Assembly: GCF_963970025.1 (NCBI RefSeq)
Contig: NZ_OZ018776.1
Span: 124,001 to 188,000, forward strand
Origin: Rickettsia helvetica
GTDB lineage: Bacteria; Pseudomonadota; Alphaproteobacteria; Rickettsiales; Rickettsiaceae
Length of the DNA stretch: 64,000 nt
Direction: 5' to 3'
A model generated the notes under the pieces. The model searched no databases. It saw nothing but the letters and a program-made list of their open reading frames with translations, and was not told where the DNA came from. The position numbers were made by a program, and so were the translations under genes. This document shows, piece after piece, positions 1-9,498 of this stretch. Position 1 is the stretch's first letter; the number at the start of each line of letters is the position of its first letter.

Positions 1-1082
1 AAAGATGTAGTACGCTGTAATAAATTACCTATCTTGTTTGATAGCTCGCTATTAATACGAGTAATTAAATTACTACGAGCAAAATTACCGTCCGCACCAA
101 AAGTTACTTCACGCATCAGAAAATACCTAACTTGATCAACGCCGAATTCATTAATTAACTTAATCGGATCAATGGTATTACCAAGAGATTTAGAGATTTT
201 CTGCCCCTCATTCGTCCACCAACCATGAGCCATAATTGTCTTCGGCAATGGAATTTCGGCAGCCATTAAGAAAGCAGGCCAATAAACGGCATGAAAACGT
301 AAGATATCTTTACCTACTACATGTAAATCAGCTGGCCAAAACTTACCGTAATTACTTTGTTCATCATGATAACCGAGTGCCGAAATATAATTAGCCAGTG
401 CATCAAGCCAAACATAAATCACATGTTTTTCATCATTTGGAACTTTTATTCCCCAGTTAAAAGTAGTACGCGATACCGATAAATCTTTTAGACCTGATTT
501 AACAAAGCTAATTACTTCGTTACGCCTTGATATAGGTCTAATAAAATCAGGGTTTGCTTCATAAAACTCAAGTAATTTATCTTGCCATTTTGAAAGATTA
601 AAGAAATAGCTTGGTTCTTTAACCCATTCAACAGGTGCTCCCGTCGGTGCTAAACCGTCACTCGTAAGTTCCGACTCATCAAAAAAAGTCTCATCTCGCA
701 CTGCATACCATCCTTCATAAAAACCCTCATAAATAGTGCCGTTATCTAGTAATTTCTGCCAAAAAACAGCTACAGCTTCTTTATGCCTGTTCTCCGTTGT
801 TCTGATAAAATCATCATTGGAAATATGTATAGCAGTCATCAGATGACGAAAACTTTCCGATGTCTGATCGGTAAATTTTTGTGGGTCAATATTTTTATTC
901 ATAGCTGCTTTTTCTACTTTCTGCCCATGTTCGTCAGTACCTGTTAAAAACATTACATCGAAACCGCTAAGACGCATGAAACGGGCGATTACGTCACTTG
1001 CAACGCTAGTATAAGCATGACCGATATGAGGAACATCGTTAACGTAATATATAGGGGTTGTGATATAGTAAGTATTCTTCAT
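1..1082 (-). CDS. metG: Methionyl-tRNA synthetase (N-terminal part, runs off the window)
   Basis: Charges tRNA-Met and initiator tRNA in the cytoplasm. My reverse-strand translation starts MKNTYYITTPIYYVNDVPHI and continues into the class I signature HIGH at about residues 19-22. GTDEHGQKVEKAA follows, and a KMSKS-type loop (KISKSLGN) lies near residue 290. The stretch where many MetRS carry a CxxC zinc knuckle (around EGWYAVRDETFF) has no cysteines, so this looks like the zinc-free form. About 360 residues are present and the C-terminal anticodon-binding part lies before base 1. The start ATG (1080-1082) overlaps the tmk stop in an ATGA junction, so the two genes are translationally coupled. 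Confidence 0.95.
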   Translation of the reverse strand, partial: MKNTYYITTPIYYVNDVPHIGHAYTSVASDVIARFMRLSGFDVMFLTGTDEHGQKVEKAAMNKNIDPQKFTDQTSESFRHLMTAIHISNDDFIRTTENRHKEAVAVFWQKLLDNGTIYEGFYEGWYAVRDETFFDESELTSDGLAPTGAPVEWVKEPSYFFNLSKWQDKLLEFYEANPDFIRPISRRNEVISFVKSGLKDLSVSRTTFNWGIKVPNDEKHVIYVWLDALANYISALGYHDEQSNYGKFWPADLHVVGKDILRFHAVYWPAFLMAAEIPLPKTIMAHGWWTNEGQKISKSLGNTIDPIKLINEFGVDQVRYFLMREVTFGADGNFARSNLITRINSELSNKIGNLLQRTTS

Positions 1083-1690
1083 AAATGCTTTTTTATTAAC
1101 TCATGTACTTCAAGCGGATTTAAATCTGAAGCTTTAATTGTTTTTATTCTCTCAGGAAATCTATTACTTAATTCTTTAAAGCAATCATAGATTTTTATAA
1201 AAAAATCTATACCTCTTATGTCAAATTTATTGCTCATATTTCGTAAATTTACTCTCTTAATAGCAGTATTCAGCCCTACGTCAATAAAGAACGTAATATC
1301 CGGCATAAGAGGAGGCATTAAAGTTTTGTGCAGATTATAAACTAAATCTATGCCGTTTTCTAGCTCTAATCCTTGATAACATGCCGTTGAGTCAATAAAC
1401 CTATCACATATTACAATATGTCCCTCTTGCAGAGCCGGTATAATTTTCCGTGCCATATGATCATAACGTGCTGCCATAGCTTGTAAAAACTCGGACATGG
1501 GTAGTAATTCTTCATGTACTAGAATTTCACGCATTTTTTCGGCGACTAAGGTACCGCCGACTTCACGAGTTAAAATAACGGGAGTATTTTGAGATTTTAA
1601 ATATTCATAGAGCATTTGAGATTGGGTAGATTTGCCGATTCCCTCTCCTCCCTCAAATGTAATAAACTTTCCTTGTTTCAAATTATTCAT
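1079..1690 (-). CDS. tmk: Thymidylate kinase
   Basis: Phosphorylates dTMP to dTDP for DNA synthesis. The 203-residue length is normal. The P-loop GGEGIGKST is at about residues 14-22, the DR motif appears in ICDRFIDST, and a C-terminal lid region carries several arginines. The usual TREPGGT motif reads TREVGGT here, a proline-to-valine change in a conserved loop. The gene lies directly upstream of metG and overlaps it by 4 bases, as a two-gene operon. The start at 1690 follows an AT-rich leader without a strong Shine-Dalgarno sequence. Confidence 0.95.
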   Translation of the reverse strand: MNNLKQGKFITFEGGEGIGKSTQSQMLYEYLKSQNTPVILTREVGGTLVAEKMREILVHEELLPMSEFLQAMAARYDHMARKIIPALQEGHIVICDRFIDSTACYQGLELENGIDLVYNLHKTLMPPLMPDITFFIDVGLNTAIKRVNLRNMSNKFDIRGIDFFIKIYDCFKELSNRFPERIKTIKASDLNPLEVHELIKKHL

Positions 1691-1798
1691 TAATTACAAT
1701 TACTTTAAGCTATAACTTTATAATCATATCTCTTAAAAAAATATTTACAAGGAAGATTACATACTTATAATCCATTATAAATTTTAAATTATTAATAT

Positions 1799-3052
1799 AT
1801 GAATAATTCGTTAAGCAAAAGGGATATTTCTATCCTAATTGGTAATGCGATGGATCATTTTGATACCGCACTTTATGGGTTTCTAGCCCCTCTACTTGTA
1901 AGCATATTCTTTCCAAATCATGATAAAGTCGTCGCCTTAATACTTACTTATAGTGTTCTTGCTACCTCTTTATTTACACGTCCAATCGGTTCTTATTTTT
2001 TCGGTGTTATTGCTAAAAGATACGGCGGGGTTTTTGCTTTATCTCACTCTTTGATTGGAGTTGCTTTAACAACTAGCCTAATCGGTCTAATACCTTCTCA
2101 TACCCAAATAGGTTGGCTTGCACCGCTATTATTAGTTGTGCTTAGAACATTGCAAGGAGTATATTCCGAGGGTGAATGTGCTATTGCTAAATTATATATT
2201 CTAGAGAATAAAATCGAAACAAAAGCATTTAAAGTTTCTTACCTTTATCAAACTTCTACTATGGTCGGTATTATTCTTGCTTCATTTATCAGCACTATAA
2301 TTTTAAATGTAGAGTATAATGAATATTGGCGGTTATGTTTTATATTCAGCGGTTTTACGTCTCTTGTAGGTTATTTTTTAAGGAAGAGCGAGGATATTAT
2401 ATGCCATGCCTCCACTCCTCTATGTCATTCCCGCTTTCGCGGGAATCCAGTAATTAAAAAAATGACATTTTTACATGATCTCGTTACAATTTGGAACAGT
2501 AAACTAAGTATCTTACGTATTAGTTTTGCCGTAGGTTTCTCATATATGACCTACATTGTACCTTTTGTATTTATGAACAGCTTTATTCCGCTTATCACTG
2601 ATATATCACTCGAAACAATGATGAAATTTAATACCGAGTTTCTGATTTTTGATATGGTGATGATTCCGATAATTGGCCATCTAACAAAAAAATTCCATTA
2701 CCTTAAAATATTAAAGGGTACTCTTATTATAATGAGCTTAAGCATAATTCCTTTATGGCTGTTCTTGAATAATTCGTCTATATGGTATGTTAATTTTATG
2801 CGTATTTGGATTATAATACTTGGTGTCGGCTTCTTAGCACCTTTAAATTGCTGGTTAAATGATCTATTCAAAACTGCCGATAAATATATGTTAGTAGGTA
2901 TCGGCAGTAGTATAGGCTCTTCATTAATCGGACGTCTTACCCCGTCAATCTGCCTAATACTATGGCATGTAACAGGTAACTCTTTATCAATTGCGGTTTA
3001 TATAACTGCAATCTCGATGGTAACACTATGGGCTGTGAGAGTAAAAACTTAA
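1799..3052 (+). CDS. MFS transporter, ProP-like, with an in-frame palindromic repeat
   Basis: A 12-helix inner-membrane permease of the metabolite:H+ symporter (ProP/MhpT-like) branch, a family with many paralogues in Rickettsia. A motif-A-like loop (GSYFFGVIAKRYGG) follows the second helix. Substrate cannot be read from sequence. Residues about 207-222 (CHSRFRGNPVIKK) are encoded by a dispersed palindrome (2421-2466) that lies in the loop between the two six-helix halves, where extra residues should be tolerated. The stop overlaps the convergent ubiA stop by 4 bases. There are no other lesions, so the gene is probably expressed. Confidence 0.85.
   Translation: MNNSLSKRDISILIGNAMDHFDTALYGFLAPLLVSIFFPNHDKVVALILTYSVLATSLFTRPIGSYFFGVIAKRYGGVFALSHSLIGVALTTSLIGLIPSHTQIGWLAPLLLVVLRTLQGVYSEGECAIAKLYILENKIETKAFKVSYLYQTSTMVGIILASFISTIILNVEYNEYWRLCFIFSGFTSLVGYFLRKSEDIICHASTPLCHSRFRGNPVIKKMTFLHDLVTIWNSKLSILRISFAVGFSYMTYIVPFVFMNSFIPLITDISLETMMKFNTEFLIFDMVMIPIIGHLTKKFHYLKILKGTLIIMSLSIIPLWLFLNNSSIWYVNFMRIWIIILGVGFLAPLNCWLNDLFKTADKYMLVGIGSSIGSSLIGRLTPSICLILWHVTGNSLSIAVYITAISMVTLWAVRVKT
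2421..2466. repeat. Short dispersed palindrome inside the ProP-like gene
   Basis: The hairpin ATTCCCGC-TTTC-GCGGGAAT (2427-2446) is followed by CCAG. It belongs to the same TCATTCCCGC...GCGGGAATCCAG family as the copies at 34111-34187 and 50937-51060. It keeps the reading frame open. Confidence 0.8.
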
Positions 3053-3891
3053 CAAAATGCTAAGCCTAAAAGTACCCCGACATAATTATTTGCTCTGAAC
3101 CTTGTCATACAATCAACAGGGTTTTCAATATCAAGAGTTGCTACTTGCAATACCAACAGAATTAAAGCAGTTACAATAGGTAGGTAGTCGATATTATGAT
3201 TAGCTATCTTTATTGATAAAATAAATAACAATATAAAACCTATATAACATATATAAAGCCAAAACTTAGGATGCTTGTTCTCTAAATATATGCTTAAAGA
3301 TTTCACTCCTATTTTCTTATCATCTTTTATATCCATATATCCGTAAATCGTATCATAGCCGGTTGCCCAAAAGCAGCATGCTAAATACATAATAATCGCT
3401 GCCATATCAAGTTTATCCTGAACTGCCGCATACGCTATTAATGCCCCTAGCTTAAAAGTAAATCCCATCAATATTTGCGGAAAATAAGTAATACGTTTCA
3501 TTAACGGGTATAGGCTAATCATTATTACAGTAAAAAAACCCGTATATATGGCTGTTTTACTTAAAAGTAGCAAAATATAAAGTGAGATAACGCTAAGAAT
3601 AAAGAGTATAAAAATAGCATAAAAAACAGGTAAAGCACCGCTTGCTAAAGGTCGATCTTTAGTTCTTACGACATGCTTATCAAATTTCCGATCAAATATA
3701 TCGTTAATAATACATCCGCTACTCCTTGTCGTTATGCTACCTAAAATAAATAACGGTAATAAATGAGCTAATTCCGTGTTAGAAGGATTTGCAAGCAATA
3801 ATCCAAATGAAGCAGGGAAAAAAACCAGCAAATAAGCTACCGGCTTATCTGCACGCATTAATTTTAAAGTAAGTAACAGTTTGTTTAGCAT
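3049..3891 (-). CDS. ubiA: 4-hydroxybenzoate polyprenyltransferase
   Basis: An integral membrane prenyltransferase that attaches the polyprenyl tail to 4-hydroxybenzoate in ubiquinone synthesis. Both aspartate-rich, Mg-diphosphate-binding motifs are present: NDIFDRKFD at residues 63-71 and DIKDD at 187-191. Several hydrophobic helices surround them. At 280 residues the length is normal. It converges with the ProP-like gene, sharing 4 bases at the 3' ends. Confidence 0.93.
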   Translation of the reverse strand: MLNKLLLTLKLMRADKPVAYLLVFFPASFGLLLANPSNTELAHLLPLFILGSITTRSSGCIINDIFDRKFDKHVVRTKDRPLASGALPVFYAIFILFILSVISLYILLLLSKTAIYTGFFTVIMISLYPLMKRITYFPQILMGFTFKLGALIAYAAVQDKLDMAAIIMYLACCFWATGYDTIYGYMDIKDDKKIGVKSLSIYLENKHPKFWLYICYIGFILLFILSIKIANHNIDYLPIVTALILLVLQVATLDIENPVDCMTRFRANNYVGVLLGLAFC

Positions 3892-3893
3892 TT

Positions 3894-4924
3894 CTATTTT
3901 CTTATTAATTCTTTAGCGAGTTCTGCTTCTAATTCCTCAATGGTTGGGAGTTCATTTTTTATCTCTTTAGGTAAATTTTCAGTTATTTTGTACTCTGCAA
4001 GTCCAATAGGTTTACTCATATCACGTAATGCATATTCAGCAAGTACATTATTCTTTGATTTGCATAAAATTAACCCTATAGAAGGATTATCGTTTGGATG
4101 CTTTAAAGATCATCTACAACCGATAAATAAAAATTCATTTTACCGGCATATTCCGGTTTAAAATCCTTATCTTTAAGCTCAATTACTACAAAACAACGAA
4201 GTTTTAAATGATAGAATAATACATCAATATAGAAGTCTTGCTCTCCCACTTCTAAATGATATTGTCTGCCAACAAAAGCAAAACCTGCTCTAAGTTCAAT
4301 TAAAAATTTTTCTATATGTTCAGTTAATCCTTTTTCTACTTCCCTTTCCTGTGCTTCATTCCCTACACTTAAAAAATCAAAAATATAAGGGTCTTTAAGT
4401 GTATAATGAGCTAAATCAGATTGAGGAGAAGCTAGTTTACTTTGAAAGTTTGTTATTGCTTGTCCTTGCCTTTTATGTAACTCAAGTTCGATTTGCATAG
4501 TTAAGTACAATACGTGACCAACCATGTTCAACAGTTTTTTTCATATAAAAGATTTGGTGTTTTCTATCTTTTACTTTATCTAGTAACAGAACTATATGAA
4601 ACCATGGCAATTGTGCAGCAACCTGCTGCACAATTTCTAAATCCCTATACTCTTCAGCAAAACGTCTCATATATTTAAGATTTCTGTTGCTAAATCCTTT
4701 CATTTCAGGAAATGCAAAATGTAGATCACGGCTTAAATTATCTATTACTTTAGCACCCCAGCCATATTTTTCTTGTCGTTTAAGAATTTCATTACCTATA
4801 TGATATAGAGCTTTATTAGCTCGTTATTTACTGACCTTGCAGCTTTACAACGACTTTCAGATACTCGAATTTTTAATTGCTCTACAAATTCTAAATATTC
4901 AGAGGTAATAATATGTGTATTCAT
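3894..4924 (-). pseudogene. DUF1016/YhcG-type PD-(D/E)XK nuclease, broken
   Basis: Reverse-strand translation gives one protein in pieces. The N-terminal part begins at 4924 (MNTHIITSEYLEFVEQL). It continues through the conserved GFSNRNLKYMRRF and LPWFHIVLLLDKVK segments, then a C-terminal nuclease part with DFYIDVLFYHLKLRCFVVIELK and MNFYLSVVDDL, ending near LAKELIRK at 3894. Frameshifts near 4820, 4510 and 4105 separate the pieces. The D...ELK motif of the PD-(D/E)XK fold is still visible, but the reading frame is not intact. YhcG-type nucleases often travel with mobile or restriction loci. Confidence 0.85.
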
Positions 4925-5057
4925 AGAATTTTTATTAAATAAGATTTAATTATAGGACTGTTAATAAAGTTAATTTCAATTAAGGTTGAAATTTTTTCTA
5001 ATAGATACTATACATAATTTATAAAATATGCTACGAGATAAAGCTACTAAATATTTT

Positions 5058-6131
5058 ATGGTCAAAAAATTAAAACATGATTCATTAGTAAAAATAATTA
5101 ATGACCGATCTGGTAGCAGCTGAGGAGTTTTTAGAATATTATTTGCCTAGCGATTTTAAGAAGCTAGTAGATTTATCAAAAATAACGGTAGAACAAGAAA
5201 GCTACATAGAAGAATCTTTAAACAAGAAATATAGTGATATAGTATATAAAATTAGCACCAAGAGTAAAGAAGTGGCATTTGTTTATATATTAATAGAGGC
5301 CCAATCAACAATTGATTATTGGATGGCTTTGCGGCTATGGAAATATACGCTATTATTGTGTGAAAGACATAAGAAAGAAATAAATTGCCGCTAGTTTATA
5401 ATTTAGTTATTTACAACGGTAAAGAAATTTATAATGCTCCAAGAAATCTGTGGAGTTTATTTACTGATAGTGTGATGGCAAAGAAATTAATGACGGAAGA
5501 TTATCAGTTAGTAGATTTGCACACTATGTCAAATGATGAAATCGTCAAGAAAAAGCATTAGACCTCTTGCATAACTTGCTTCTAAAGGTAATTTGAAGGG
5601 AACGCGGAACGCAAGCACCGCAGCGTACACTTTAGTACGTGAGGATGCGAGTATACCGGATTGACGCACAAATTACCTTTAGAAGCAAGTTATGCAAGAG
5701 GTCTATTAGGTATGCTAGAATATATGATGAAGCATATCCATATGCGAGGTATGATAAAATTATGGGAGAAATTTTTAACAGAGTTTAAACATATTATAAT
5801 ATTGGATAAAGAAAAAGGTTATATTTACCTTAGGTCATTCTTGTGGTACACTGACGCAAAATTATCAGAACAAAAACAACCGGAATTAGTACAAGTATTT
5901 ACTAAGCATTTATCATCTAAAGATAAGGATAATATTATGAGAACAGTAGCTGGAAAATATATAGATAAAGGAATGGAAAAAGGCATCGCAATAGGCAAAG
6001 CTAAAGGTGAACATAATAAGGCAGTAATTATAGCAAAAGAAATGTTCACTCAGGACTTTAAAATTCCTGTTATTGCCAAAATTACAGGTCTTCAAGAAAC
6101 TTTTGTTCGCTCAATTGTAAAAAGTAATTAA
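5058..6131 (+). pseudogene. Rpn/PDDEXK-family transposase-like nuclease, broken, with RPE1
   Basis: Fragments of a recombination-promoting nuclease (Rpn/YhgA-like). MVKKLKHDSLVKII starts at 5058 and shifts frame into EEFLEYYLPSDFKKLVDLSK (from 5101). IEAQSTIDYWMALRLWKYT follows, then a frameshift near 5385, then LPLVYNLVIYNGKEIYN, a stop near 5560, an RPE1 (5561-5703), and a C-terminal part (MLEYMMKHIHMRGMIKLWEK to 6131). The end carries the family's KGMEKGIAIGKAKGE repeat. At least two frameshifts and one stop, besides the repeat, make it non-functional. The intact C-terminal 156-residue frame could still be translated. Confidence 0.85.
5561..5703 (+). repeat. RPE1 element in the Rpn-like pseudogene
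   Basis: Terminal inverted repeats of about 34 bases: GACCTCTTGCATAAC at the left and GTTATGCAAGAGGTC at the right, both extending into the AGGTAATTT/AAATTACCT pair. The internal frame that ends KLPLEASYARGL is present. Two extra bases (AT) near 5653 shift the usual DASTG frame, so this copy no longer encodes the full RPE1 peptide. Confidence 0.9.
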
Positions 6132-6248
6132 TCGTGCAAGCACCACTTGCACAAATCCTAGATATCCATATCCTCCCAAAGAAAAGCATATATTGTCATA
6201 ATCACATATAACCTTTATAATAACATTCTTGAATCAACTACAAAATCT

Positions 6249-8687
6249 ATGCAAGAATTTCCAAAAAATTATAATTTTACCGAAAATGAAAAAAAATGGC
6301 AGCAAATTTGGCAAGAGCAGCAAATTTATGCGTATGATCCAAATATTTCAAAAGAAGAAACATTTATAGTAGATACACCGCCTCCGACTGTTTCAGGACA
6401 ACTACATATCGGGCATGTTTACAGCTATACACAAACAGATTTTATTGTACGCTTCCAGCGTATGATCGGTAAAAATATCTTTTACCCTATGGGTTTTGAC
6501 GATAACGGGCTACCGACCGAGAGACTTGTTGAAAAGCAGAAACAGATCAAAGCTTATAATACGGGAAGAGACGAGTTTATAAAAATTTGCGAAGAGGTAG
6601 TAGCAAGTGAAGAAGAAAAATTTAGAAGTCTATTTAACCAAATAGCTTTATCGGTTGATTGGAGTTTAGAGTACCAAACTATCAGTCCGTTATCACGAAA
6701 AATATCGCAAATGTCTTTTCTTGATTTAGTACAAAAAGAGGAAGTTTATCGTGCTAATCAACCGATTTTATGGGATCCAGTAGATGGTACAGCTCTTGCC
6801 CAAGCCGATATTGAGGATAAGGAAAAAACCTCTTTCATGAATTATATTACGTTTAAAACCAAGCAAGGAGAACCGCTTACTATAGCAACTACAAGACCTG
6901 AATTATTACCGGCTTGCGTAGCCGTATTTTATCACCCTGACGATAGACGTTATAAGCATCTAGCAGGTAAATCAGCTATAATCCCGCTTTTTAATGAGAA
7001 AGTTCCAATGCTTGCTGATCCTTTAGTACAACAAGATAAAGGTACGGGGCTGGTAATGTGCTGTACGTTTGGCGATCAAACGGATATTACTTGGTGGAAG
7101 ACACATAATCTACCTTTAAAAACAATTATCACTAAAAAAGGTACAATAGACTTCCAACATGCAACTTCTATAGACGGATTGAAAATTAAAGAAGCTCGAA
7201 CAAAAATAATAGATATTTTAAAAGAACAAGAGTTGCTTATTAAACAAGAAGAAATAACTCATACCGTTAAATGTGCCGAGAGGTCAGGTTCACCGCTTGA
7301 AATTTTAACCGTCCCGCAATGGTTCGTTAAAACGATATCACATAAAGAAGTATTACTTAACAGAGCAAACGAGTTAAACTGGCGTCCTAACAATATGAAA
7401 ATTCGCTTAGAGAATTGGATTAATGCCATTAGCTGGGATTGGTGCATAAGTAGGCAACGTTATTTTGGTGTACCATTTCCTGTTTGGTACTCTAAAAGAG
7501 TCGGTGAGGAAGGTAAGATTTTATATGCCGATATTTCGCAGCTACCTGTCGATCCGTTAAAAGATTTACCTATAGGTTATAGTAAGGAAGAAGTAGAACC
7601 TGATTTGGACGTTATGGATACTTGGGCAACAAGTTCTGTTTCACCTCAACTTTCTACTCATGGTATTTCTGATGATTTCGCTGTTAATAAAGATAGATAC
7701 GATAAATTATTTCCGATGGATTTAAGACCTCAAGCACACGAAATTATCAGAACTTGGGCATTTTATACTATCTTAAAAGCTCATTTACACCAAAATACTC
7801 TACCGTGGAAAAACATCATGGTAAGCGGTTGGTGTTTAGCTGAAGATCGAAGTAAAATGTCAAAATCTAAGGACAATGTTTTAGTTCCTGAAACACTGCT
7901 AGAACAATACGGTTCCGACGTAATACGTTATTGGTCAGCAAATTCAAAGCTAGGTGCTGATACCGCCTATTCTGAAGACGTTATGAAAAACGGCAAAAGG
8001 CTTGTTAACAAGCTATGGAATGCCGCTAAATTTGTTTCTATACATTTTGATAAACTGAAAGGTGAAGATAAAAAAACAAAGCTTTTAGATATTAAAGAAA
8101 AAATCACTAACGAATTTGATCAGTGGATGATTAATAAACTAGTGGAATTAGTTAATACGGCAAAAAATGAGTTACAAAACTATGAATATGCAAATGCTAT
8201 GCATCTGACGGAAAAGTTTTTTTGGGCGGTATTTTGTGATAATTATTTAGAAATAAGCAAAACAAGAAGCTATGACGAGAAAAACAAAAATCCACAAGGA
8301 CAATATAGTAGCATATTAACTTTATATCATGTTATGCAAACGTTACTAAAACTATTTGCACCTTTCATGCCGCATATTACCGAAGAATTATACCAAATAT
8401 TATATAGTGAAAATTCTATTCACGTTAAAGGTAACTGGATTAATTACGGTGACTTAAACTATGAAATCGATGCAAAAGGAGCAGAAGGGCTGCTTGAAAT
8501 ACTAGATATCGTCAGAAAATTCAAAGCTGAGAAGAATCTATCTATAAAAGCTCCAATAAAATTGCTTGAAGTTAGCGGCATAGTATTATCTGCAGAATTA
8601 GCAGAAGATTTAAAAAACGTCACATCGGCAGAAGCAATACAATTTGAGATGAAAGATGATAAAATTAAAGTCAATGTTATTCTTTAA
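6249..8687 (+). CDS. valS: Valyl-tRNA synthetase
   Basis: Charges tRNA-Val and edits mischarged threonine. The 812-residue class I enzyme has PPPTVSGQLHIGHV (HIGH signature, about residues 46-59) and DRSKMSKSKDNVL (KMSKS) near residue 535. The editing domain lies between, including TTRPELLPACVAV, and the anticodon-binding domain with WNAAKF follows. Rickettsial ValRS is known to be of the archaeal type, and the short length fits that, but I could not run a tree. The last bases overlap licD copy 1, whose ATG lies inside the valS 3' end. Confidence 0.95.
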   Translation: MQEFPKNYNFTENEKKWQQIWQEQQIYAYDPNISKEETFIVDTPPPTVSGQLHIGHVYSYTQTDFIVRFQRMIGKNIFYPMGFDDNGLPTERLVEKQKQIKAYNTGRDEFIKICEEVVASEEEKFRSLFNQIALSVDWSLEYQTISPLSRKISQMSFLDLVQKEEVYRANQPILWDPVDGTALAQADIEDKEKTSFMNYITFKTKQGEPLTIATTRPELLPACVAVFYHPDDRRYKHLAGKSAIIPLFNEKVPMLADPLVQQDKGTGLVMCCTFGDQTDITWWKTHNLPLKTIITKKGTIDFQHATSIDGLKIKEARTKIIDILKEQELLIKQEEITHTVKCAERSGSPLEILTVPQWFVKTISHKEVLLNRANELNWRPNNMKIRLENWINAISWDWCISRQRYFGVPFPVWYSKRVGEEGKILYADISQLPVDPLKDLPIGYSKEEVEPDLDVMDTWATSSVSPQLSTHGISDDFAVNKDRYDKLFPMDLRPQAHEIIRTWAFYTILKAHLHQNTLPWKNIMVSGWCLAEDRSKMSKSKDNVLVPETLLEQYGSDVIRYWSANSKLGADTAYSEDVMKNGKRLVNKLWNAAKFVSIHFDKLKGEDKKTKLLDIKEKITNEFDQWMINKLVELVNTAKNELQNYEYANAMHLTEKFFWAVFCDNYLEISKTRSYDEKNKNPQGQYSSILTLYHVMQTLLKLFAPFMPHITEELYQILYSENSIHVKGNWINYGDLNYEIDAKGAEGLLEILDIVRKFKAEKNLSIKAPIKLLEVSGIVLSAELAEDLKNVTSAEAIQFEMKDDKIKVNVIL

Positions 8688-9408
8688 AAATATTACAGGT
8701 TTAATATTACTTATATTTGCCGGTATATTTTTTTATGCTTATATATTAGAACATGACTGGCGATATGTAACCTTAAGTGATGAACAAGTAAAAAAATACA
8801 GGATTAGCGAGAAAAAAGCTATTGCCCTTTATCAGCTAATGAAAGACACTCATGAGCTACTTGGTAAGAATAATATTAATTATTGGATAGAAGGCGGCAC
8901 TCTGCTTGGAGCCGTTAGACATCAAGGCATAATTCCTTTTGACGATGATTTAGATATTGGTATTATGCATGAAGACGAAATATTTCTGCAGCAAATATTA
9001 CCACAATTTGAACAACTAGGTTATACTGTTTCCTACGAGAGAGCTTATAATATATGCAAAAAAGCTTGTTTAGATATTTTCATTGTTCATAAAGAACAAA
9101 ACAAATTTATATATACTAATTTAGCGGTTCGAGATAAGTATCCAAAGAGTTTATTTTATGATAATGAATTATATCCTTTAAAAAAATATAAATTCGGTAG
9201 TATAGAGGTGTACGGTCCCGCTGATCCTATAGGAAATCTAAATAGGCAATATCCGGAATGGGATAAGTATGCAGTGATAGAGCATTCCCATAGCTTACAT
9301 TTACCTTTTTTATCGAATATCGAGAAAAAAACCAAATTTATATTAACGCCGGAATTGTTAAAACCGGCTCAGCCTTTTAGTCCTTTAGAGGATAGAATAA
9401 GCTTTTAA
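8656..9408 (+). CDS. LicD-family phosphotransferase-like protein, copy 1
   Basis: A 250-residue protein with one N-terminal membrane helix (about residues 11-31) and a LicD/fukutin-type nucleotidyltransferase core. The core shows WIEGGTLLGAVRHQGIIPFD followed by DDLDIGI. Known family members add phosphocholine or similar phospho-groups to surface glycans; the substrate here is unknown. The ATG at 8656 overlaps the valS end by 32 bases. The first residues (MIKLKS) are read from valS 3' DNA in another frame. A close tandem copy follows at 9499. The membrane anchor suggests an inner-membrane-facing role in envelope glycan decoration. Confidence 0.85.
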   Translation: MIKLKSMLFFKNITGLILLIFAGIFFYAYILEHDWRYVTLSDEQVKKYRISEKKAIALYQLMKDTHELLGKNNINYWIEGGTLLGAVRHQGIIPFDDDLDIGIMHEDEIFLQQILPQFEQLGYTVSYERAYNICKKACLDIFIVHKEQNKFIYTNLAVRDKYPKSLFYDNELYPLKKYKFGSIEVYGPADPIGNLNRQYPEWDKYAVIEHSHSLHLPFLSNIEKKTKFILTPELLKPAQPFSPLEDRISF

Positions 9409-9498
9409 ACAAATTGAGATAAAGAAGTAATAGCCGGTTGTTTTAAACAGATTAAAAAAATATTATATCAGCAGGGAAAATGTAATTTAAGGTTCAAG
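9409..9498 (+). other. Duplication junction with ATPase-end and valS-end remnants
   Basis: The first part (TTGAGATAAAGAAGTAATAG, 9414-9433) closely resembles the 3' end of the ATPase gene at 10425-10445. The last part, continuing into 9499 onward (GATAAAATTAAAGTCGATAT), closely resembles the valS 3' end at 8657-8676. This is what a tandem duplication running from the valS tail to the ATPase tail would leave between the two licD copies. Confidence 0.7.

Noticed and set aside
3940..4161. Plus-strand frame opposite the DUF1016 remnant
   Set aside because: The minus strand shows conserved nuclease segments across the same bases.
5825..6095. Antisense frames over the Rpn-like C-terminus
   Set aside because: Shadows of the coding strand with no domain or start signal.
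5058..6131. An active insertion sequence
   Set aside because: The Rpn-like gene is broken several times and I see no terminal inverted repeats or target duplications around it.
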